In this document: positions 57,854 through 64,000 of the stretch, piece after piece | Layout: each line of letters starts with the position of its first letter | Numbering within the stretch: the stretch's first letter is position 1 | NCBI RefSeq assembly: GCF_001894945.1 | Contig: NZ_BCXE01000021.1 | Span: 248,001 to 312,000 of the forward strand | Reading direction: 5' to 3' | Length of the DNA: 64,000 bases | Source: Rhodococcus ruber NBRC 15591 | Lineage (GTDB): Bacteria > Actinomycetota > Actinomycetes > Mycobacteriales > Mycobacteriaceae | Position numbers and translations under genes: made by a program | The notes under the pieces: generated by a model | Told to the model about the DNA's origin: nothing | Database searches by the model: none | What the model saw: the letters and a program-made list of their open reading frames with translations, nothing else

Positions 57854-57879
57854 GAAACAGACAGTAATGAGGTGAAACA
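57854..57879 (-). promoter_or_regulatory. Operator repeat upstream of the cupin-demethylase operon
   Basis: On the minus strand TGTTTC occurs at 57879-57874 and 57859-57854, exactly 20 bases apart, the same spacing as upstream of the flavoprotein and glnT-like genes. Both copies extend to GTGTTTCAC/CTGTTTCAC. They lie 63-88 bases upstream of the cupin ATG. Confidence 0.65.
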
Positions 57880-58024
57880 CCCCGGGCGGTTGCCACCGCG
57901 TTAACGCGTGTAACCGAATCCTCTCAGCATCAGGAGAATTCGCGGCTCGGCGATCCGCCGGGCACGTCGAGCCGGACCGTCACCACAAACTCACGACCAC
58001 GTAACACGCCCGTCATGCATGCTA

Positions 58025-58063
58025 TGTTTCATTTCATTCGACAGCGATTCACCTTATGAAACT
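58025..58063 (+). promoter_or_regulatory. Operator upstream of the glnT-like gene
   Basis: TGTTTC at 58025-58030, CGATTC at 58045-58050 (four of six match, 20 bases on) and GAAACT at 58058-58063 (13 bases on) repeat the three-part arrangement at 48126-48164. The first half-site overlaps TATGTT (58024-58029), a possible -10, so a repressor bound here would block transcription. Confidence 0.6.
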
Positions 58064-58088
58064 TCGCAGCCGGACCCCAGGAGTACCC

Positions 58089-59450
58089 ATGACGCTCGAA
58101 GCCACCGACCTCCCCGTGATGCGTCTGCCCTCCCCGGACGCCCCCGCCGCCGAGCTCGCCGCTCTCGCCCGCGCCACCGACACCCGCTTCATCCTCGCGG
58201 TGTTCACCAATCTCGCCGGAAAGCCCTGCGCCAAGCTCGTCCCGGTCGAGGCGGTCGACGAGCTCCAGTCCGACGGGGTCGGTTTCGCGGGCTACGCGGC
58301 CGGAGCGATGGGTCAGGTCCCGAAGGATCCCGATCTCGTCGCACTCCCGGATCCCACCTCCTTCACGCCGATCCCGTTCGTGCGTCCGGGGCTCGCGCTG
58401 GTGCACTGCGATCCCCACGTCGAGGGCAAGCCCTGGCCCTACGCCCCGCGGGTGATCCTGAGGCAGGTCCTCGGCAAGGCCGCCGAGCGCGGGCTGTCCG
58501 TCAAGGTCGGCGCCGAGATCGAGTACTTCCTCGTCCAGCGGGACGAGGACGGGACGCTGCGCACCGCCGACGCGCTCGACACCTCCCGGCAGCCCTGCTA
58601 CGACGCCCGGGACGTCACCCGCATGTACGAACACCTGACCTCGATCTCCGCGGCGATGAACTCCCTCGGCTGGGGCAACTACGCCAACGACCACGAGGAC
58701 GGCAACGGACAGTTCGAGCAGAACTTCCACTACGCCGACGCGATGACCACCGCCGACCGGGTGGTCACGCTGCGCTACCTGATCTCGGTGCTCGCCGAGC
58801 AACGGGGCATGACCGCGACGTTCATGCCCAAGCCGTTCGCCGACCGCACCGGCTCGGGCATGCACATGCATCTGTCGCTGTGGCGGGAGGACGGGGCCGC
58901 CTTCCCCGATGCCGGCGATCCCCGCGGACTCGGACTGTCCGAGACCGCCTACGCGTTCATCGCCGGCATCCTCGACCATGCCTGCGCCCTGCAGGGCGTG
59001 ATCGCCCCGACCGTCAACTCCTACAAGCGGACCGGTGCCACCGCGACCAGCTCCGGCGCGACGTGGTCGCCGCGGCACGCCACCTACGGCGGCAACGACC
59101 GCACCCACTATCTGCGCGTTCCGGACGGCAACCGCGTCGAGCTGCGCGGCGGGGACGGCTCGGCCAACCCCTACCTCGCTGCCGCGGCCGCCGTCGCGGC
59201 GGGCCTCGACGGCATCGACCGCAAACTCGATCCCGGCGTACCCGGAGGCACCCCGAATCCGGAGACACTGCCGATGACCCTGCTGCACGCGATGGACGCC
59301 CTCACCGCCGACCCCGTGGTGACCGGCGCCCTCGACGCCGCCGGCCCGGGTGTCGCCGAGTACTTCGCCGCGCTCAAGCGCGAGGAGTTCTTCCACTGGC
59401 ACAACACCGTGACCGCGTGGGAGATCGACAGCTACCTGACCGCCTTCTGA
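58089..59450 (+). CDS. glnT: Type III glutamine synthetase-like enzyme (GlnT / gamma-glutamylmethylamide synthetase type)
   Basis: ATG 58089 has AGGAG five bases upstream and is preferred over ATG 58056, which lies in the operator. The 453-residue product has glutamine synthetase motifs: KVGAEIEYFLVQRDEDGTLR, DGNGQFEQNFHYADAMTTAD, GSGMHMHLSLWREDG and the NRVELRGGDGSANPYLAAAA region. GlnT proteins next to glxBCD act as gamma-glutamyl-amide synthetases (methylamine plus glutamate plus ATP) in methylamine users, or as ammonia-specific enzymes in other species. The context favours amine capture. Confidence 0.9.
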   Translation: MTLEATDLPVMRLPSPDAPAAELAALARATDTRFILAVFTNLAGKPCAKLVPVEAVDELQSDGVGFAGYAAGAMGQVPKDPDLVALPDPTSFTPIPFVRPGLALVHCDPHVEGKPWPYAPRVILRQVLGKAAERGLSVKVGAEIEYFLVQRDEDGTLRTADALDTSRQPCYDARDVTRMYEHLTSISAAMNSLGWGNYANDHEDGNGQFEQNFHYADAMTTADRVVTLRYLISVLAEQRGMTATFMPKPFADRTGSGMHMHLSLWREDGAAFPDAGDPRGLGLSETAYAFIAGILDHACALQGVIAPTVNSYKRTGATATSSGATWSPRHATYGGNDRTHYLRVPDGNRVELRGGDGSANPYLAAAAAVAAGLDGIDRKLDPGVPGGTPNPETLPMTLLHAMDALTADPVVTGALDAAGPGVAEYFAALKREEFFHWHNTVTAWEIDSYLTAF

Positions 59451-59496
59451 CCCGTGCGGGTCACCGCGAACGACGATCGAAAAGGAGAGACGACCC

Positions 59497-60384
59497 ATGT
59501 GCGGAATCGTCGGGCTTCACCTGCGTGACGCCGCCCTCGCCCCCCGGCTGGGCAGCCTGCTGACCGGCATGCTCGGCCAGATGGTCGACCGGGGACCGGA
59601 TTCGGCCGGGGTCGCCCTCTACGGCGACCCCACCTTCTCCCCCGCCGGCCACGCGTCGGTGTCCCTGCTCGGCGCCGCCCCGGACCTCGCCGCCACCGTC
59701 GGTGCCGCACTCGGGGTGAGCGTGACCGGAATCGACCTGGCGCCCACCACGGTGCTGCACGCGCCGGTCCCGGCGCAGCTGCTCGCCGACACTCTCCGCG
59801 CTGTCGATCCCGGCGCCACGCTCATCGGCTTCGGCGACGACGTGACCGTCCTCAAGGGCATGGGCGACCCGGTGGCGCTGGCCGAGCGCTTCGGGATCCC
59901 CGCCGCCTCCGGATGGCAGGGCGTCGGCCACACCCGCATGGCCACCGAATCGGCCGTCACCGCCGCGGGCTCGCACCCGTTCGCCGTCGGCCCGGACCAG
60001 TGCCTGGTGCACAACGGCTCGTTCTCCAACCACCTGTCGGTCAAGCGGGAACTCGAGGCCGAGGGGGTGGCGTTCGACAGCGCGAACGACACCGAGGTCG
60101 GGGCGCGATTCGTCGCCAAGCACCTCGCCGAGGGCGCCGACCTCGAGAAGGCCCTGCGTCTGCTCGGAGAACGCTTCGACGGGTTCTACACCCTGCTCGT
60201 GTCGACGTCCGACTCCTTCGCCGTCGTGCGCGACCCGATCGCGTGCAAACCCGCGATCGTCGCCGAGACCGACGCGTACGTCGCGATGGCCTCCGAGTTC
60301 CGGGCCCTCGCCGGCCTGCCCGGCATCGCGGACGCCCACATCTTCGAACCCGAGCCGGAGCGGGTCTACGTATGGCACCGCTGA
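59497..60384 (+). CDS. glxB: GlxB: class II glutamine amidotransferase (N-methylglutamate synthase subunit A type)
   Basis: The 295-residue product starts MCGIVGLHLRDAALAPRLGS, with Cys2 as the Ntn nucleophile, and has GHTRMATESAVTAAGSHPFA and LVHNGSFSNHLSVKRELEAE. This is the amidotransferase domain of glutamate synthase as a separate protein, the family of MgsA/GlxB. In N-methylglutamate synthase it hydrolyses gamma-glutamylmethylamide to pass methylamine to the synthase core. AAAGGAGAG lies before the ATG. It is 46 bases after glnT. Confidence 0.92.
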   Translation: MCGIVGLHLRDAALAPRLGSLLTGMLGQMVDRGPDSAGVALYGDPTFSPAGHASVSLLGAAPDLAATVGAALGVSVTGIDLAPTTVLHAPVPAQLLADTLRAVDPGATLIGFGDDVTVLKGMGDPVALAERFGIPAASGWQGVGHTRMATESAVTAAGSHPFAVGPDQCLVHNGSFSNHLSVKRELEAEGVAFDSANDTEVGARFVAKHLAEGADLEKALRLLGERFDGFYTLLVSTSDSFAVVRDPIACKPAIVAETDAYVAMASEFRALAGLPGIADAHIFEPEPERVYVWHR

Positions 60385-61172
60385 CCAGCACCGACGCTTC
60401 CCCCATCTCTTCGACGCCGGAGACGACCATGCCTGCCGAGACCCTGCCTTCCGAGACCCTGCCCACCGACACGCTTCCCGCCGACATGCTTCCCGCCGGC
60501 ACGACGTACGACCTCGACGTCACCACCACGCGCGAACTCAACGCCGCACTGCAGGCCACCGAGGCACCCGCGTCGGTGACCGTCACCAATCCCCAGGGCA
60601 AGCACGCACTCGCGTGCGGGCTCGACCGGCCGATCGACGTGCGCATCGACGGCCACGTCGGCTACTACGCCGCCGGAATGAACAAGCACGCGACCGTCAC
60701 CGTCGCGGGCAACGCCGGGGTCGGGGTCGCCGAGAACATGATGTCGGGCACCGTGCGCGTCACCGGGGACGCCTCCCAGTCCGCCGGCGCCACGGCCCAC
60801 GGCGGGCTGCTGGTGATCGAGGGCAACGCCGCCGCCCGCTGCGGCATCTCCATGAAGGGCGTCGACATCGTCGTCGGCGGCAGCATCGGCCACATGAGCG
60901 CCTTCATGGGGCAGGCCGGGCGGCTCGTCGTCCTCGGCGACGCCGGCGAGGCCCTCGGAGATTCGTTGTACGAGACGCGCATCTACGTCCGCGGCACCGT
61001 CGCCTCGCTCGGCGCGGACTGCGTCAAGAAGGAGATGCGGCCCGAGCACCTCGAGGAACTGCGCGAACTCCTCCGGGCCGCCGGCTTCGACGCCGACCCC
61101 GCCGAGTTCACCCGCTACGGCTCCGCCCGCGGGCTCTACCACTTCCACGTCGACAACGCCTCGGCGTACTGA
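60372..61172 (+). CDS. glxC: GlxC: glutamate synthase GXGXG-domain protein (MgsB type)
   Basis: ATG 60372 overlaps the glxB end; an in-frame ATG at 60429 (MPAETLPSETLPTDTLPADM) is also possible. The first ~45 residues are a low-complexity Thr/Pro/Leu repeat (ETLPSETLPTDTLPADMLPA). The rest is a right-handed beta-helix of GXGXG repeats (VAGNAGVGVAENMMSGTVRV; GVDIVVGGSIGHMSAFMGQA), the C-terminal structural domain of glutamate synthase as a separate subunit. It precedes glxD by 25 bases. Confidence 0.9.
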   Translation: MAPLTSTDASPISSTPETTMPAETLPSETLPTDTLPADMLPAGTTYDLDVTTTRELNAALQATEAPASVTVTNPQGKHALACGLDRPIDVRIDGHVGYYAAGMNKHATVTVAGNAGVGVAENMMSGTVRVTGDASQSAGATAHGGLLVIEGNAAARCGISMKGVDIVVGGSIGHMSAFMGQAGRLVVLGDAGEALGDSLYETRIYVRGTVASLGADCVKKEMRPEHLEELRELLRAAGFDADPAEFTRYGSARGLYHFHVDNASAY

Positions 61173-61197
61173 TCGCACCGCATCCCAGGAGAACCCC

Positions 61198-62523
61198 ATG
61201 ACCTTCCAGCCCGGACTTCGTGAGTCGGCCACCTTCGACCGCAACGTCATCCACGAGATCCAGCGTGCCGCCGACACCGGCATCTACGATATCCGCGGAT
61301 GGGGCGCCAAGCGCAAGCTCCCGCACTTCGACGACCTGCTGTTCCTCGGCGCGTCGATGTCGCGATACCCGCTCGAGGGTTACCGCGAGAAGTGCGAGAC
61401 CGACGTGGTCCTCGGCGACCGGCACGCGAAGTACCCGCTGCACCTCGACATCCCGGTCACCATCGCCGGCATGAGCTTCGGGGCGCTGTCCGGGCGGGCG
61501 AAGGAGGCGCTCGGGCGCGGCGCGAGCGAGGTCGGCACCTCCACCACCACCGGCGACGGCGGCATGACGCCGGAGGAACGCGGCCAGTCCAAGCACCTCG
61601 TCTACCAGTACCTGCCGTCGCGCTACGGCATGAACCCCGACGACCTGCGCAAGGCCGACGCCATCGAGGTCGTCCTCGGCCAAGGGGCCAAGCCCGGGGG
61701 CGGCGGCATGCTGCTCGGGCAGAAGATCACCGAGCGCGTCGCCGGGATGCGCACCCTGCCGGTCGGTATCGATCAGCGCAGCGCCTGCCGGCACCCCGAC
61801 TGGACCGGCCCGGACGACCTCGCGATCAAGATCATCGAGCTGCGCGAGATCACCGGCTGGGAGAAGCCGGTCTATGTGAAGGTGGGCGCAACCCGCACCT
61901 ACTACGACGTCAAGCTCGCCGTGAAGGCCGGCGCCGACGTCGTCGTCGTCGACGGCATGCAGGGCGGCACGGCGGCCACGCAGGACGTGTTCATCGAACA
62001 CGTGGGGATTCCGACGCTCGCCGCGATCCCGCAGGCCGTGCAGGCGCTGCAGGAGCTGGGGATGCACCGCACCCCGGGCGGCGTGCAGCTCGTCGTCTCC
62101 GGCGGCATCCGCTCGGGTGCCGACGTCGCCAAGGCCATGGCCCTCGGCGCAGACGCCGTCGCGATCGGTACCGCAGCGTTGATCGCGTTGGGCGACAACG
62201 ACCCCCGATACCAGGCGGAGTACGAGAAGCTCGGCTCGGCCGCCGGGTTCTACGACGACTTCCAGGACGGCAAGGATCCCGCCGGCATCACCACGCAGGA
62301 CCCGGACCTGCAGGCCCGGTTCGATCCGGTCGAGGGTGGCCGCCGCCTCGCGAACTACCTGCGGGTGCTCACCATGGAGGCCCAGACCATCGCTCGCGCC
62401 TGCGGCAAGTCCCACCTGCGCAACCTCGAGCCGCAGGACCTCGTGGCCCTGACCCTCGAGTCGGCCGCCATGGCGCGCGTACCGCTGGCCGGCACCGACT
62501 GGATCCCCGGCCGAGGCTTCTGA
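61198..62523 (+). CDS. glxD: GlxD: glutamate synthase FMN-domain protein (MgsC type)
   Basis: A 441-residue protein with the FMN/iron-sulfur barrel of glutamate synthase: IAGMSFGALSGRAKEALGRG, TTTGDGGMTPEERGQSKHLV, GQGAKPGGGGMLLGQKITER, VVVDGMQGGTAATQDVFIEH, SGGIRSGADVAKAMALGADA. In N-methylglutamate synthase this subunit condenses methylamine with 2-oxoglutarate and reduces the imine. CCAGGAGAACCCC precedes the ATG. A long palindrome follows the stop. Confidence 0.93.
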   Translation: MTFQPGLRESATFDRNVIHEIQRAADTGIYDIRGWGAKRKLPHFDDLLFLGASMSRYPLEGYREKCETDVVLGDRHAKYPLHLDIPVTIAGMSFGALSGRAKEALGRGASEVGTSTTTGDGGMTPEERGQSKHLVYQYLPSRYGMNPDDLRKADAIEVVLGQGAKPGGGGMLLGQKITERVAGMRTLPVGIDQRSACRHPDWTGPDDLAIKIIELREITGWEKPVYVKVGATRTYYDVKLAVKAGADVVVVDGMQGGTAATQDVFIEHVGIPTLAAIPQAVQALQELGMHRTPGGVQLVVSGGIRSGADVAKAMALGADAVAIGTAALIALGDNDPRYQAEYEKLGSAAGFYDDFQDGKDPAGITTQDPDLQARFDPVEGGRRLANYLRVLTMEAQTIARACGKSHLRNLEPQDLVALTLESAAMARVPLAGTDWIPGRGF

Positions 62524-62536
62524 ACCGCTCGGGCCC

Positions 62537-62589
62537 CGAGCGAATGTGCCTTGCCGTCGGACTGTCCGACGGCAAGGCACATTCGCTCG
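62537..62589 (+). terminator. 25-bp-arm palindrome ending the glnT-glx operon
   Basis: Perfect 25-base arms (62537-62561 and 62565-62589) flank a three-base loop CTG; the arms begin CGAGCGAATGTGCC. The hairpin is followed by CTTTC. It lies 14 bases after the glxD stop. The arms are unusually long for a terminator and lower in GC than nearby hairpins. Confidence 0.8.
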
Positions 62590-62652
62590 CTTTCGCATGT
62601 CCACCCCCCGCACGACCGTCCACTGTCGGGAAACAGCACGTACAGTGAGGAC

Positions 62653-63300
62653 ATGAGCAGCCCCGAGCGCCCCGTACTGCACGACGTGCCGGGCCGGGAG
62701 GTCCCACGGGACACCCCGACCGGGGTGGACCTGGAACGTGCCATCGCCCGGGAGGTCCGCAAGCTGCGGATCGCCAGCGGGCTCTCCGTGGGCGACATGG
62801 CCGCGAAGGTGGGCATCTCCAAGGCGATGCTGTCGAAGATCGAGAATGCCCAGACCTCGTGCAGCCTGTCGACCCTCGCTCGCCTTGCGGCGGGTCTCGA
62901 CGTCCCGGTGACGTCGCTGTTCCGGGGCGCCGACGCGCAGCGCGAGGCGGTGTTCGTCAAGGCCGGACAGGGCGCGGAGATCGTCGGCCGCGGCACCCGC
63001 GTCGGACACCACTACGAACTGCTCGGCACGCTGCGGGGTCAGCACAAGCGGCTCGAGCCGGTCCTGGTGACGCTCACCGACGCGAGCGAGGTCTTCCCCC
63101 TGTTCCAGCACCCGGGAACCGAGCTGCTCTACATGCTCGAGGGCGAGATGGTCTACGGGCACGGCGAATCCGAGTACCGGCTCCAACCGGGCGACGCCCT
63201 GCTGCTCGACGGCGAGGGCATCCACGGGCCGAACGAACTCGTCACCCTGCCGATCCGGTTCCTCGCCGTCACCGCGTATCCGGACAAGCACCAGGACTGA
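62653..63300 (+). CDS. XRE-family transcriptional regulator with cupin domain
   Basis: From ATG 62653 (MSSPERPVLHDVPGREVPRD) the product is 215 residues. A helix-turn-helix (VRKLRIASGLSVGDMAAKVG; ISKAMLSKIENAQTSCSLST) spans about 35-90. A C-terminal cupin (PLFQHPGTELLYMLEGEMVY; GESEYRLQPGDALLLDGEGI) probably binds the effector. PuuR-type proteins of this build repress amine catabolism and are relieved by the amine. A single GAAACA half-site (62630-62635) lies 17 bases before the ATG. It is the natural candidate to bind the TGTTTC operators. Confidence 0.9.
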   Translation: MSSPERPVLHDVPGREVPRDTPTGVDLERAIAREVRKLRIASGLSVGDMAAKVGISKAMLSKIENAQTSCSLSTLARLAAGLDVPVTSLFRGADAQREAVFVKAGQGAEIVGRGTRVGHHYELLGTLRGQHKRLEPVLVTLTDASEVFPLFQHPGTELLYMLEGEMVYGHGESEYRLQPGDALLLDGEGIHGPNELVTLPIRFLAVTAYPDKHQD

Positions 63301-63418
63301 CCCGCCTCCCCCACGAGCGGGGAGTTTCCGCGCCGAGAGGGACACCGCCGCGGTGAATCGCGGGTGCGGGCAGCGGTGACCGCCCCTCGTCGCGAGAGTC
63401 TCCCGCTCGACGACGAAC

Positions 63419-63444
63419 GAGGCCCCCGCCGTAGCGGGGGCCTC
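63419..63444. terminator. Two-way hairpin terminator
   Basis: GAGGCCCCCGC (63419-63429), loop CGTA, GCGGGGGCCTC (63434-63444): a perfect 11-base stem between the convergent XRE-cupin and amt genes, 20 bases before the amt stop. Confidence 0.85.
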
Positions 63445-63463
63445 ACCCGTTGTCGGTCCTCGG

Positions 63464-64000
63464 TCAGAGCTTCTCGGCGGCGGCCTTCGACGTGAGCACC
63501 GTCGCGGCCTCGGCCACCGACGCCGCCTCCGGGCGGGACGTGCCGGAGAATCCCACCGCGTCGAGCACGTACGCGGTTTCGCCGTGCACGACGACGTCGA
63601 GGCCTTCGTATTCGGTCTCCGGGTCGACGCGCAGGCCCATGACCAGGTCCAGACCCTTGGCGATGATCCAGGTGACCGCGAAGGAATAGGCCAGCACCGC
63701 GAGCACGGCGACGGTCTGGGTGCCCAGCAGACCGAATCCGCCGCCGTAGAAGAGCCCGGTGGCACCGCTCGGCGCCGCCGGCACGGCCAGGAATCCGATG
63801 AGAATCGTGCCCAGGACACCGCCGACGAGGTGGATGCCCACGACGTCGAGCGCGTCGTCGTAGCCCAGGCGGAACTTCAACGAGATCGCGAAGCAGCACA
63901 ACGCGCCGGCCAGGGCGCCGACGACGAGCGCGCCGATCGGCGAGACGGCACCGCAGGCCGGGGTGATCGCGACGAGGGCGGCGATGAGGCCGGACGCCGC
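63464..64000 (-). CDS. amt: Ammonium transporter Amt (5' part outside window)
   Basis: The last 178 codons of a minus-strand gene that enters from the right edge. They encode hydrophobic segments and the Amt signature end: GLIAALVAITPACGAVSPIG, FRLGYDDALDVVGIHLVGGV (with the conserved D-A-D-x-x-G-x-H-xGG pattern), GTQTVAVLAVLAYSFAVTWI, then a cytoplasmic tail with GLRVDPETEYEGLDVVVHGE. Amt channels conduct ammonium and often methylammonium. Its position beside the amine regulator fits uptake or recapture of released ammonium. Confidence 0.93.
   Translation of the reverse strand, partial: AASGLIAALVAITPACGAVSPIGALVVGALAGALCCFAISLKFRLGYDDALDVVGIHLVGGVLGTILIGFLAVPAAPSGATGLFYGGGFGLLGTQTVAVLAVLAYSFAVTWIIAKGLDLVMGLRVDPETEYEGLDVVVHGETAYVLDAVGFSGTSRPEAASVAEAATVLTSKAAAEKL

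Overview
The window is a high-GC actinobacterial chromosome segment, most likely Rhodococcus or a close Mycobacteriales relative. This rests on gene order and protein content: two housekeeping blocks match Mycobacterium tuberculosis order, and there is a WhiB regulator, a SepIVA-like coiled-coil protein, a DUF3515 protein, an Rv1364c-like sigma-regulator phosphatase, an F420-type LLM oxidoreductase, and many GTG starts with 1-4 base overlaps. I see no rRNA, tRNA, insertion sequence or CRISPR array.

Layout. 1-5.8 kb: a UPF0182 membrane protein (cut by the left edge), NhaA antiporter, a degraded gene resembling acetoacetate decarboxylase, an SDR dehydrogenase and a lipoprotein. 5.9-22.4 kb: housekeeping block one, mostly minus strand: fpg, rnc, rpmF, a DUF177 protein, sepIVA-like, coaD, rsmD, pyc, recG, a DAK2 kinase, rpmB (plus), an enoyl-CoA hydratase (plus), ung, a gamma-carbonic-anhydrase-like protein, thiL and a DUF3515 protein (plus). 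22.4-30.8 kb: a CoA-transferase, a RecQ-type helicase carrying a phosphoribosyltransferase-like tail, the ectABC ectoine operon, a hydroxyacid dehydrogenase and a sirtuin. 30.8-43 kb: housekeeping block two on the minus strand: proB, obg, rpmA, rplU, rne, ndk, a DUF4233 protein, folC and valS. 43-48 kb: single accessory genes (LLM oxidoreductase, S9 peptidase, a DinB/MPI-like protein, a MORN-repeat protein, GNAT).

The most interesting part is 48-64 kb, which looks like a methylated-amine utilisation region. A divergent promoter region at 57.8-58.1 kb separates two operons. The left operon encodes a cupin, a DmmA-like protein, a flavin/[2Fe-2S] reductase, a haem-dependent oxidative N-demethylase (HODM) alpha homologue, a second DmmA-like protein and a second HODM alpha. 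The right operon encodes a type III (GlnT) glutamine synthetase-like enzyme and GlxB/C/D, homologues of the three N-methylglutamate synthase subunits. It ends in a 25-bp-arm palindrome, followed by an XRE-cupin regulator and an Amt ammonium transporter that runs off the right edge. A sarcosine-oxidase-like flavoprotein at 48.2 kb has the same operator architecture as the GlnT promoter (TGTTTC-N14-TGTTTC-N7-GAAACA; one half-site is degenerate at GlnT), and the cupin promoter has the 20-bp-spaced TGTTTC pair. I infer one regulon that could demethylate a secondary amine, capture the primary amine as a gamma-glutamyl amide, convert it to an N-alkylglutamate and oxidise that back to glutamate. The substrate is not shown by sequence. 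Between the flavoprotein and the demethylase operon lie an Rv1364c-like phosphatase, a WhiB protein and an isolated lycopene cyclase.
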